Translations under genes and position numbers: made by a program
Assembly (NCBI RefSeq): GCF_002575655.3
Contig: NC_053040.3
Span: 156,551,148 to 156,615,147, forward strand
Origin: Aegilops tauschii subsp. strangulata
Taxonomy: Eukaryota; Streptophyta; Magnoliopsida; Poales; Poaceae
Reading direction: 5' to 3'
Length of the DNA: 64,000 nucleotides
Notes under the pieces: generated by a model
Told to the model about the DNA's origin: nothing
The model's input: the letters and a program-made list of their open reading frames with translations, nothing else
Database searches by the model: none
Shown here: positions 48,951 through 59,946 of the stretch, piece by piece
Layout: every line of letters starts with the position of its first letter
Numbering within the stretch: the stretch's first letter is position 1

Positions 48951-49035
48951 CTCCCTCCGTTCCTAAATATTTGATTTTTAGAGATTTCAAATGGACTACC
49001 ACATACGGATGTATATAGACATATTATAAAAGAGT
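48951..49035 (+). mobile_element. Truncated Stowaway MITE
   Basis: TA (48949-48950) then ctccctccgttcctaaata, followed by atttgatttttagagatttc and acggatgtatatagaca, a typical grass Stowaway 5' half. The 3' terminus is absent. Confidence 0.7.
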
Positions 49036-49839
49036 GTTGTACTACATCATTGTGCAATTGCTGTTTAGCTTCTAATATTAACTTGGTGCTTTTAGGTACA
49101 TATGTCATTGTTAAAGATCCACGTTTCGACCCTTTCTGCGTATGGGTCAATGAGATATCGATGAACCAGCATCAAGTGAGGAAGCTGATAAAGATTATTA
49201 GTAAAATGGGTCCAAAGATGGCAATTAAACTATTTCTTTACACTTTATCCAAGACAACAGCGAACTGCAGGATGGTAAGTAAGAACTTTGCAGCCTTCTT
49301 TTTACTGCCCATAATGAGTTGTGTTAGATGACAATGTCTGAATATTTTTCCTTTGCAGTGGTTGCCAAGCAGTTTACTCAAGATTACCTATCAAACTACA
49401 TGATTGGTTGGCATGCACAGGTTAAAGTATTTCTACCAGAACACGATGGTTATCTAGATGTTTTCATGAAGACCGTGAAGGATGGGCGCTCGGCCATCAC
49501 AAGGGGTTGGACTAGAGTCGTGCGTGCCTTCTGCATGGAGGAGGGCAGAATATGGGCATTCCGCTTCACCTTGTTCAGTAACCAGAATATATTTCGCCTC
49601 TTTCTTTACCGTCTTTAATAGTACAAGTATACAACTGTGGTTCATCATTCTTTATTTGGTTCTTATGTAATTCTTGAACATATGTACCTATGAATCGAAT
49701 AATGCATTGGTTGATTGAACCTGATGGATATGAATAAAGCTATAGCATACATTCAAATTCAAATTCAAATCCAAATCCGGTACAATTTGGAAAAGCAGCA
49801 ATTAAATTACGGTGAAATTACGCTCTCCAGGTTGTTATG

Positions 49840-50454
49840 GCACACATGGTTGGTAAAACACAAATGTTTGCGATATGCACCATAATCCGAGATGGTTCAC
49901 AGAGAGGAAACGTGTGCAAGCATGCACACAGTTGCCGTTTGCAAAGCGTGTGCGATGTCAGACAATATCACAAACGGTGCGGGCAAACTAAACGTTTGTG
50001 TTAGTTGCCTTATCGTACACGATTCGCAACCATGAACTGTTTCTGATGAAGTATGCATCGTAAACGTTACACCACAGAATAGCGTGTGTGATAGTTGTCG
50101 TGTATGACGATGTTACGACGGTCCGACGTCTCGTAATCCTGTCCGACACTCGTACGACGATTAGCTAATCTTCTTAACGGTGAACCGTTTGTGATGGGCC
50201 GCGCATCATACACGTTCTATAATAGTGAACCGTTTGTGATGGGCCGCACATCATAAACGTAGCACCACAGAATACCGACTGCGATGGCAACGCGAGCAGA
50301 AACGAGTAGGAGTACTGTAGGGGCCATATCCCCGACGGTTTCTGGGTCGTGTGGGAAGGACCCCCCTATCGCCCACACTCACTTGGCGACAGTTCGAAAT
50401 GCCGTCGCGGAAAGGGGTTAAAAACCGTTTGTTTAGGATCGACGCGCACCAGTG
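49840..50454. repeat. CACTA-like right terminal region
   Basis: Repeats of gtgaaccgtttgtgatgggc (50180 and 50225) and gcatcataaacgt...accacagaata (50040-50090 and 50245-50275) precede a terminus. Read inward from 50454 the terminus begins CACTGGTGCGCGTCGATCC. The abutting sequence at 50455 is a Gypsy pol fragment. Confidence 0.6.
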
Positions 50455-52149
50455 TTACCCTTTGCCTTTTATTGATCAAATGCTTGAAAGATTATTTAAG
50501 CACACACACTTTTGCTTCCTTGATGGATATTCTGGCTTTTCACAAATACTTGTTTCTCAACCTGATCAAGAAAAGACCACTTTTACTTGTCCCTTTGGAA
50601 CCTATGCTTATAGACGTATGCCTTTCGGTTTATGTAATGCACCTGCTACCTTTCAAAGAGGTATGACTGCTATATTCTCTGACTTGTGTGAAAAGATTGT
50701 TGAGGTTTTTATGGATGACTTCTCTGTTTAGGGGAAGTCTTTTGATGATTGTTTAAGCAATCTTGAGCGAGTTTTGCAGAGATGTGAACGAACAAATCTT
50801 GTCTTGAATTGGGAGAAGTGCCACTTTATGGTTAATGAAGGCATTGTCTTGGGCCATAAAATTTCTGAAAGAGGTATTGAAGTGGACCAAGCTAAGGTTG
50901 ACGCAATTGAGAAAATGCCATGTCCTAAAGATATAAAAGGTATTTGTAGTTTCCTAGGTCATGCTGGTTTCTATAGGAGATCTATCAAAGACTTCTCTAA
51001 CATTTCTAGGCCTCTTACTAGTCTCTTGCAAAAGGATATTCCCTTTGTCCTTGATGATGATTGTTTAGAAGCCTTTGAAACACTCAAGAAAGCCTTAATT
51101 TCTGCACCTATTGTTCAACTACCTGATTGAAACTTGCCTTTTGAAATTATGTGTGATGCTAGTGATTATGTTATTGGTGTTGTTCTAGGACAAAGAGTTG
51201 ATAAAAAATTGAATGTTATTCATTATTCTAGTAAAACTCTAGACAGTGCTCAAAGAAATTATGCTACTACTGAAAAAGAATTCTCAGCAGTGGTGTTTGC
51301 TTGTGATAAATTTAGACCTTATATTGTTGATTCCAAAGTAATTGTTCACACAGACCATGCTGCTATAAAATATCTTATGGAAAAGAAAGATGTTAAACCT
51401 AGACTTATTAGATGGGCTCTCTTGTTACAAGAATTTGATTTACATATCATTGATAAAAAGGGAGTTGAGAACCCAGTAGCTGATAATTTATCCAGGCTTG
51501 AAAATGTGCCTGATGACCCACTACCTATTGATGATAGTTTTCCTAATGAGCAGTTAGCTGTAATAAATGTTGCTCATAGTACTCCTTGGTATGCTGACTA
51601 TGCTAATTACATTGTTACTAAATATTTACCACGTAGCTTTACTTACCAACAAAAGAAAAAATTCTTCTATGATTTAAGATATTACTTTTGGGATGACCCA
51701 CATCTTTATAAAGAAGGAGTAGATGGTATTATTAGATGTTGTGTACTTGAGCATGAACAGGGACAAATCCTACGGAAATGTCACTCCGAGGCTTATGGAG
51801 GGCATCATGCTGGAGATAGAACTGCTCATAAGGTATTGCAATCCGGTTTTTATTGGCCTACTGTCTTCAAGGATGCCCGTAAGTTTGTCTCATCTTGTGA
51901 TGAATGTCAAAGAATAGGTAATATCAGTAAGCGTCAAGAAATGCCTATGAATTATTCATTTGTTGTTGAACCATTTGATGTTTGGGGATTTGATTACATG
52001 GGACCTTTTTCTTCCTCTAATGGGTATACACATATTTTGGTTGCTGTTGATTATGTTACTAAGTGGGTAGAAGCTATTCCAACTAGTAGTGCTGATCACA
52101 ACACCTCTATTAAAATGCTTAAGGAAGTTATTTTCCCAAGGTTTGGAGT
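50455..52149 (+). pseudogene. Element E1: Athila-like Gypsy pol fragment (RT to integrase)
   Basis: This fragment begins inside reverse transcriptase ([13 protein letters not shown]) and includes the FMDD catalytic box (50709-50720). It continues through RNase H and the integrase zinc finger ([20 protein letters not shown]) and stops in the integrase core near IFPRFGV. It has a TAG at 50729-50731 and a TGA at 51128-51130. The sequence is very close to the pol of element G, so it is the same family. The left side is cut at the CACTA-like terminus, the right by element F. The missing parts are outside the window or lost. Confidence 0.85.
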
Positions 52150-52777
52150 TGTTGGGGACACACATAACAAGTAGGCCAATGAAGGGTCAAAATATATTAA
52201 AGCATGGGGTCCACACATCAGGTGGATCCAGATAAATTTCATATTGACAAACCATCCACTCGGATGACCATCAAGTAACTCGGACGGCAACAACCACTCG
52301 GAGTATATCACTCCACTCGACGAACTCATTCCACTCGGAGTACCTGATCTCACTCGGATATGCGAAGACTAACGGTCGACAAGGCACTCGAGGCATATCT
52401 TAGTAGCAGGCTGACATTATGACATCAACGCCCCACTTTGTAACATAGGAGGTGGAGGGGTGGCGCACTCTATATAAGCCACCCCCACCACTAGATTGGG
52501 GGCAAGGGCTCTTTCTTCCACCTCTCTCTCTTCTTCCTCTCTAGTCTCGGGACTTAGATCAGGCATGGGGATCTGTTCTCCTCGCTCTCACATACATTGT
52601 AATCTCCGGATACAGACTCAGATAAACAAAGCCTCTCCGGAGCACGAGACGTAGGGTTGTTATCTCCACCGTGAGAGGCCCGAACTCGCTAAAACCACGT
52701 GTCACCCATTTGCATCTCGATAGATCATGCTCCTTTATCCTACCCCTCTCTTATTGTCGGAATTGTTCCCACGACCA
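52150..52777 (+). repeat. Element F 5' LTR
   Basis: 628 bp beginning TGTTGGGGACAC and ending CACGACCA. The TATA box tctatataagcc lies at about 52468-52480, followed by a CT-rich stretch, as in a Pol II core promoter. Confidence 0.75.
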
Positions 52778-52786
52778 GTTGGCGCC

Positions 52787-54301
52787 TGATACGTCCATTG
52801 TGCATCATGCTTTTATATCGATATTTATTGCATTATGGGCTGTTATTACACGTTATGTCACAATACTTATGCCTATTCTCTCTTATTTTACAAGGTTTAC
52901 ATGGAGAGGGAGAATGCCGGCAGCTGGAATTCTGGGCTGGAAAAGGAGCAAATATTAGAGACCTATTCTGCACAGCTCCAAAAGTCCTGAAACTTCGCGA
53001 AAGTTATTTTTGGAATTAATAAAAAATACTGGCGAAAGAATCCATCAGAGGGGCCCCACACCCAGGCCAAGAGGGTGGGGGCGCGCCCTACCCCCTGGGC
53101 GCGCCCCCTGCCTCATGGGCCCCCTGGTAGGCCTCTGGTGCCCATCTTCTGCTATATGAAGTCTTTTGTCCGAGAAAAAATCATAAGCAAGCTTTCGGGA
53201 AGAAACTCCGCCGCCACGAGGCGGAACCTTGGCGGAACCAATCTAGGGCTCCGGCAGAGCTGTTCTGCCGGGGAAACTTCCCTCCGGGAGGGGGAAATCA
53301 TCACCATCGTCATCACCAACGATCCTCTCATCGGGAGGGGGTCAATCTCCATCAACATCTTCACCAGCACCATCTCCTCTCAAACCCTAGTTCCTTGTAT
53401 CCAATCTTTGTCCCAAAGCCTCAGATTGGTACCTATGGGTTGCTAGTAGTGTTGATTACTCCTTGTAGTTGATGCTAGTTGGTTTATTTGGTGGAAGATC
53501 ATATGTTCAGATCCTTTATGCATATTAATACCCCTCTGATTATGAACATGAATATGATTTGTGAGTAGTTACGTTTGTTCCTGAGGACATGGGAGAAGTC
53601 TTGCTATAAGTAGTCATGTGAATTTGGTATTCGTTCGATATTTTGATGAGATGTATGTTGTCTCTCCTCTAGTGGTGTTATGTGAACGTCAACTACATGA
53701 CACTTCACCATTGTTTGGGCCTAGAGGAAGGCATTGGGAAGTAATAAGTAGATGATGGGTTGCTAGAGTGACAGAAGCTTAAACCCTAGTTTATGAGTTG
53801 CTTCGTAGGGGGCTGATTTGGATCCATATGTTTCATGCTATGGTTAGGTTACCTTAATACTTCTTTTGTAGTTGCGGATGCTTGCAATAGGGTTTAATCA
53901 TAAGTGGGATGCTTGTCCAAGAAAGGACATCACCCAAGCACCGGTCCACCCACATACCAAATTATCAAAGTAACGAACGCGAATCATATGAGCGTGATGA
54001 AAACTAGCTTGACGATAATTCCCATGTGTCCTCGGAAGCGCTTTTCTCTATATAAGAGTTTGTCCAGGCTTGTCCTTTGCTACAAAAGGGATTGGGCCAT
54101 ATTGCTGCACTTTATTTACTTTCATTACTTGTTACTCGTTACAAATTACCTTATCACAAAACTATCTGTTACCGATAATTTCAGTGCTTGCAGAGAATAC
54201 CTTACTGAAAACTGCTTATCATTTCCTTCTGCTCCTCGTTGGGTTCGACACTCTTACTTATCGAAAGGACAAGATAGATCCCCTATACTTGTGGGTCATC
54301 A
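52787..54301 (+). repeat. Element G 5' LTR
   Basis: 1515 bp, TGATACGTCC...GGGTCATCA. It contains an extra 11-bp repeat (cttggcggaac) near 53229 that the 3' LTR lacks. Confidence 0.9.
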
Positions 54302-54312
54302 AGACTCTTTTC

Positions 54313-54330
54313 TGGCCCCGTTGCCGGGGA
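54313..54330 (+). other. Element G primer-binding site, tRNA-Asp type
   Basis: TGGCCCCGTTGCCGGGGA matches the complement of the plant tRNA-Asp 3' end except for one base. It lies 11 nt after the LTR. Confidence 0.85.
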
Positions 54331-54393
54331 GTGAAGCGCCTTTGGTAAGGAAAAATTTATATAGTGTGCTGAAATTTACTGTCACTTGTTACT

Positions 54394-56350
54394 ATGGAAC
54401 ATAATCCTTTAAGGGGCTTGTTCGGGGTATCTTCACCCCGACCAGTAGAGCAAAGAGTTGCTCCTCAACCTACTGAAACTACTGAAAATGTTTACTTTGA
54501 AATTCCTTCGGGTATGATAGAGAAACTGCTAGCTAATCCTTTTACAGGAGATGGAACATTACATCCCGATTTGCACCTAATCTATGTGGATGAAGTTTGT
54601 GGATTATTTAAGCTTGCAGGTATGCCCGAGGATGTTATCAAGAAGAAGGTCTTCCCTTTATCTTTGAAGGGAGAGGCATTGACATGGTTTAGGCTATGTG
54701 ATGATATGGGATCATGGAACTACAACCGATTGAAATTGGAATTTCATCAGAAGTTTTATCCTATGCATCTTGTTCATCGTGATCATAATTATATATATAA
54801 TTTTTGGCCTCGCAAAGGAGAAAGCATCGCTCAAGCTTGGGGGAGGCTTAAGTCAATGTTATATTCATGCCCCAATCATGAGCTCTCAAGAGAAATGATT
54901 ATTCAAAAATTTTATGCTCGACTTTCTCTCAATAATCGCTCCATGCTCGATACTTCTTGTACTGGATCTTTTATGATGAAGACTATTGAATTCAAATGGG
55001 ATTTATTGGAAAGAATTAAATGCAACTCTGAAGATTGGGATCTCGATGAAGGTAAGGAGTCAGGTATAACACCTAAGTTTGATTGTGTTAAATCTTCTAT
55101 GGATACCGATGTTTTCCATGAATTTAGCACTAAATAGGACTTAACTCTGAGATAGTAGCTTCTTTCTGTGAATCCTTTGCTACTCATGTTGATCTCCCTA
55201 AGGAGAAGTGGTTTAAATATAATCCTCCCATTGAAGTAAAAGGACTTGCACCTATTGAAGTTGAATAAAAGACTATCACTTATAATGATCCTATCGTTCC
55301 TACTGCTTATATTGAGAAACCACTTTTCCCTGTTAGAATAAAGGATCATGCTAAAGCTTCAACTGTGGTCAACAAAGGTAACATTAAGACACCCAAACCC
55401 CCTGAGCAAATTAAAGTTGAACCTAGTATTTCTATGGTTAAAGATCTCTTGGCTGATAATATTGATGGGCATGTTATTTACTTCTGTGAGGAAACTGCTA
55501 GAATTGCTAGACCTGATACTAAAAATAAACATAGACATGTTGTAGGCATGCCTGTTATTTGTGTTAAAATAGGAGATCATTGTTATCATGGCTTATGTGA
55601 TATGGGTGCTAGTGCAAGTGCAATACCTCATTCCTTATACAAAGAAATTATGCATGATATTGCACCTGCTGAGATAGAAGAAATTGATGTTACAATTAAG
55701 CTTGCCAATAGAGATTCTATTTCACCAATCGGGATTGTTAGAGATGTTGAAGTCTTGTGTGGGAAAGTTAAATATCCTGCTGATTTTCTTGTTCTTGGTT
55801 CCCCACAAGATAAATTTTGTCCCATCATATTTGGTAGACCCTTCTTGAATACTGTTAATGCTAGGATAGACTGGGAAAAGGATGTTGTTACTATTGGCTT
55901 GGGGGATATGTCTCATGAATTTAACTTTGCTAATTTTCGTAGACAACCCCGTGATGAGGAATTGCCTAGTAAAGATGAAATTTTGGTCTTGCTTCTATTG
56001 CCGTACCTCCTAATGATCCTTTAGAACAATATTTGCTCGACCATGAAAATGATATGTTTATGAATGAAAGGAGGGAAATAGATGAAGTATTCTTTAAACA
56101 AGGACCTATCTTGAAACACAACTTGCCTGTTGAAATCCTAGGGGATCCTCCTCCACCCAAGGGTGATCCCATGTTTGAGCTTAAACCATTACCTGATACT
56201 CTTAATATGCTTATCTTGATGAAAATAAGATATATCCTGTTATTATTAGTGCTAACCTTTCAGATCATGAAGAAAAGAAATTATTGAAAACTTTGAGGAA
56301 GCACCGTGCTGCTGTTGGATATACTCTTGATGATCTTAAGGGCATCGGTC
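54394..56350 (+). pseudogene. Element G gag and protease region, broken
   Basis: gag starts at the ATG at 54394 (MEHNPLRGLFG) and contains a retrotransposon-gag domain (FPLSLKGEALTWFRLCDD, FYPMHLVHRDHNYIYNF) over roughly residues 60-200. A 1-nt loss at about 55135 creates a stop. The downstream frame continues with a TAA at 55266-55268. The aspartic protease follows, with its active site CDMGASASAIP (about 55594-55626) and the hydrophobic flap-side segment IIFGRPFLNTV. Two further frame changes lie near 56000 and 56200, and a small deletion lies near 56350 before RT. gag packages element RNA and the protease processes the polyprotein. Neither can be made as a continuous product here. Confidence 0.8.
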
Positions 56351-56357
56351 CCACTAG

Positions 56358-59116
56358 CACAAAATAAAATTGGAGAAAGATGCTAAACCAGTTGTTGATC
56401 ACCAACGATGGCTAAATCCTAAGATGAAAGAAGTGGTAAGGAAAGAAATACTAAAGCTTCTGGAGGCAAGTATAATTTATCCCGTTGCTGATAGTCAGTG
56501 GGTAAGTCATGTCCATTGTGTCCCTAAGAAAGGAGGTATTACTGTTGTTACTAATGACAAAGATGAATTGATCCCACAAAGAATTGTTACAGGTTATAGA
56601 ATGGTAATTGACTTCCTCAAATTAAATAAAGCTACTAAAAAGGATCATTACCCTTTACCTTTTATTGATCAAATGCTAGAAAGATTATCCAAACATACAC
56701 ATTTTTGCTTTCTAGATGGTTATTCTGGTTTCTCTCAAATACCTGTGTCAAAAGAGGATCAAGAAAAGACCACTTTTACTTGTCCTTTCGGTACCTTTGC
56801 TTATAGACGTATGCCTTTTGGTTTATGTAATGCACCTGCTACCTTTCAAAGATGCATGATGGCTATATTCTCTGATTTTTGTGAAAAGATTGTTGAGGTT
56901 TTCATGGATGATTTCTCCGTTTACGGAACTTCTTTTGATGATTGCTTGAGCAACCTTGATCGAGTTTTGCAGAGATGTGAAGAAACTAACCTTGTCTTGA
57001 ATTGGGAGAAGTGTCACTTTATGGTTAATGAAGGTATTGTCTTGGGGCATAAAATTTCTGAAAGAGGTATTGAAGTTGACAAAGCTAAAGTTGATGCTAT
57101 TGAAAAGATGCCGTGTCCCAAGGACATTAAAGGTATAAGAAGTTTCCTTGGTCATGCCAGTTTTTATAGGAGGTTCATTGAGGACTTCTCTAAAATCTCC
57201 AGGCCTCTGACTAATCTCTTACAAAAAGATATTCCTTTTGTCTTTGATGATGATTGTGTAGAAGCATTTGAAATACTTAAGAAAGCATTAATTTCTGCAC
57301 CTATTGTTCAGCCACCTGATTGGAATTTACCCTTTGAAATTATGTGCGATGCTAGTGATTATGCTGTAGGTGCTGTTCTAGGGCAAAGAGTTGATAAGAA
57401 ATTGAATGTTATCCAGTATGCTAGTAAAACTCTAGACAGTGCCCAGAGAAATTATGCTACTACTGAAAAAGAATTTTTAGCAGTTGTATTTGCTTGTGAT
57501 AAGTTCAGACCTTATATTGTTGATTCTAAAGTAACTGTTCACACTGATAATGCTGCTATTAAATATCTTATGGAAAAGAAAGATGCTAAACCTAGACTTA
57601 TTAGATGGGTTCTCTTGCTACACGAATTTGACTTGCATATTATCGATAGAAAGGGAGCTGAGAACCCCGTTGCAGACAACTTGTCTAGGTTAGAGAATGT
57701 TCTTGATGAGCCACTACCTATTGATGATAGCTTTCCTGATGAACAATTAGCTGTCATAAATGCTTCTCATACTGCTTCATGGTATGTTGATTATGCTAAT
57801 TATATTGTTGCTAAATTTATACCACCTAGTTTCACATACCAGCAAAAGAAAAAGTTTTTCTATGATTTAAGACATTACTTCTGGGATGACCCACACCTTT
57901 ATAAAGAAGGAGTAGATGGTGTTATTAGACGTTGTATACCTGAGCATGAACAGGAACAGATCCTACGCAAGTGTCACTCCGAGGCTTACGGAGGACACCA
58001 CGCCGGAGATAGAACTGCACATAAGGTATTACAATCCGGTTTTTATTGGCCTACTCTCTTCAAACATGCCCGTAAGTTTGTCTTGTCTTGTGATGAATGT
58101 CAAAGAATTGGTAATATTAGTAGACGTCAAGAAATGCCTATGAATTATTCACTTGTTATTGAACCATTCGATGTTTGGGGCTTTGATTATATGGGACCGT
58201 TTCCTTCCTCTAATGGGTATACACATATTTTAGTTGCTGTTGATTACGTTACTAAGTGGGTAGAAGCTATTCCAACTAGTAGTGCTGATCATAACACCTC
58301 TATTAAGATGCTTAAAGAAGTTATTTTTCCGAGGTTTGGAGTCCCTAGATATTTAATGACTGATGGTGCTTCACATTTTATTCATGGTGCTTTTCGTAAG
58401 ATGCTTGCTAAGTATGATGTTAATCATAGAATTGCATCCCATATCACCCCCAGTCTAGTGGTCAAGTAGAATTGAGTAATAGAGAGCTCAAATTAATTTT
58501 GCAAAAGACTGTTAATAGATCTAGAAAGAATTGGTCCAACAAACTTGATGATGCATTATGGGCCTATAGAACTGCATATAAAAATCCTATGGGTATGTCT
58601 CCGTATAAAATGGTTTATGGAAAAGCATGTCACTTACCTCTCGAACTAGAACATAAGGCATATTGGGCCATTAAAGAGCTCAATTATGATTTCAAGCTTG
58701 CCGGTGAGAAGAGGTTATTTGACATTAGCTCACTTGATGAATGGAGAATCCAGGCCTATGAGAATGCCAAACTATTTAAAGAAAAAGTTAAAAGATGGCA
58801 TGACAAAAGGATACAAAAGCGTGAGTTTAATGTAGCTGATTATGTGTTGCTATTCAACTCTCGTTTAAGATTTTTTGCAGGAAAACTTCTCTCTAAATGG
58901 GAAGGTCCTTACGTTATCGAGGAGGTCTATCGTTCTGGTGCCATAAAAATCAACAACTTCGAAGGCACAAATCCGAAGGTGGTGAACGGTCAAAGAATCA
59001 AACATTATATGTCAGGTAATCCTATAAATGTTGAAACTAATGTTATAGAAATCGTGACTCCGGAGGAATACATAAGGGACACTTTCCAGAACATTTCAGA
59101 CTCCGAAAAGGAATAA
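56358..59116 (+). pseudogene. Element G pol (RT, RNase H, integrase), one frameshift
   Basis: The frame is open for about 700 codons to 58469. RT motifs include [22 protein letters not shown] and the catalytic [10 protein letters not shown]. RNase H follows ([27 protein letters not shown]). The integrase has its HHCC finger ([12 protein letters not shown]...CDECQRIG) and the first two core acidic positions ([15 protein letters not shown]). A 1-nt loss in a C run near 58445 shifts the frame. The rest of the integrase resumes at about 58472 and ends at 59116, with a GPYVIEEVYRSGA-type C-terminal barrel. There is no chromodomain. Apart from this shift and the damaged upstream junction, it is close to intact, so it inserted fairly recently. 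Confidence 0.88.
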
Positions 59117-59424
59117 CTACGTGGTACGGTAAGTAAACCGACTCCAAAAGAGTTCTAATGGCAATTTTTCTCCGTTTTGGAATATTTAAGAAAATAGGAA
59201 AAAAGAAGTAGTCCGGGAAGGACACGAGGCGTCCACGAGGGTGGAGGGCGCGCCCCCGTGCCTCGTGGGCACCTCGTGTGCCCTCCGGACTCCATTTTCT
59301 TGCACGATACTTCTTTTGGTCGGTAAAAATTCATTATATAATCTCCCGAAGGTTTTGACCATCGTACCACACAAATATCCTCTGTTTTCGTTTTGAGCTG
59401 TTTTTCTGATAGATCTAGATCGCC

Positions 59425-59946
59425 GTGACGTCTCCAAGTGCCCCCAAGGACAAGTTCTTCGAGAAGGTTATCAATCCCTACCTCGCGGAGGTGCTGCAAC
59501 ACCCTCAAACCATTGAGATGCATGATGGGTTGCTGCACATCCGCGATGTCGAGGGACCAAGGAGGACCGGAAGCGTGGAGACAAGACTCAAAGCAATGGA
59601 GCAACAAGTTTTCAAGTGCCAAGGGATGGTGGAACGCGGACTCAACGCCAACCACATGATGATCGCGGAGTTCACCAACAACCACAAGCTAGATGCCAAG
59701 AACATTGGGGAGACCATCTTCAAGCTTCACGAGAAAATCGAGCACCTCCAAGCCCAGATCTATGACCTACAAAACCAAAACTGTGAGTATGAATATAGAT
59801 TCAAGGGGATGAGTTTGGCTGCAGATTTGAGGATTCCGGAGACTCGATCATCCTTCTATGATGGTGAGCCTATGCCTTGGAAGACGGACGACAAGCCTAC
59901 ATCATCAACAACTCCATCATCACCACCCCCGAGGAAAGAGATATAA
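59425..59946 (+). CDS. Element G accessory ORF (coiled-coil), unknown function
   Basis: A 173-codon frame lies between pol and the 3' LTR. It begins TSPSAPKDKFFEKVINPYLAE. A long central region with heptad-like spacing (VETRLKAMEQQVFKC ... KLHEKIEHLQAQIYDLQNQN) predicts a coiled coil, and the tail is proline/serine-rich. The initiator position is GTG, so the original ATG seems to be lost; alternatively translation relies on splicing or fusion. Related Triticeae Athila-like elements carry the same ORF here, in the place where some Athila elements have an env-like gene. It has no signal peptide or membrane segment, so it does not look like an envelope protein. Confidence 0.6.
   Translation: MTSPSAPKDKFFEKVINPYLAEVLQHPQTIEMHDGLLHIRDVEGPRRTGSVETRLKAMEQQVFKCQGMVERGLNANHMMIAEFTNNHKLDAKNIGETIFKLHEKIEHLQAQIYDLQNQNCEYEYRFKGMSLAADLRIPETRSSFYDGEPMPWKTDDKPTSSTTPSSPPPRKEI

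Larger units (their letters stand above)
46817..49618 (+). pseudogene. B3-domain (DNA-binding pseudobarrel) gene, several frameshifts
   Basis: The start is the ATG at 46817 (context gccgccATGag). Exons are 46817-47474 (donor GTGAGG), 48227-48261 (acceptor CTACACAG, donor GTTAGT), 49096-49274 (acceptor TTTTAG, donor GTAAGT) and 49359-49618 (acceptor CTTTGCAG, stop TAA). Exon 1 changes frame twice, near 46940 and near 47140. It encodes a basic, proline-rich N-terminus, a VDLIHGPAAYLLWLAVHNLP segment and repeated GPCSSHGNEPICD-type blocks. Exons 3-4 encode a B3-like domain ending GRSAITRGWTRVVRAFC...FRLFLYRL. The last junction is out of phase by one base, as if a G were lost at the acceptor. B3 proteins bind DNA in plant nuclei. 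This copy needs at least three repairs to be read through. Confidence 0.65.
26974..50454. mobile_element. CACTA-like block carrying several gene copies (nested LTR element inside)
   Basis: The left boundary is CACTACTGTAGG at 26974. The right boundary reads inward CACTGGTGCGCGTCG and ends at 50454. Inside both ends, and again near 41160-41265 and 46265-46540, are arrays of short motifs around aaccgtttgtgatg and acacggttc, the subterminal repeat style of plant CACTA elements. The two ends are not simple mirror images: the left end aligns best about 136 bp inside the right end, and the flanking triplets differ (cat, tta). The block may therefore be one truncated element or two merged ones. No CACTA transposase was seen. 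About 14.9 kb remains after removing the nested Copia. Confidence 0.5.

Noticed and set aside
50281..50330. Possible right CACTA terminus at gagtactgtaggg
   Set aside because: A better terminus, reading CACTGG inward, lies at 50454 directly against the Gypsy fragment, so this position was taken as internal.
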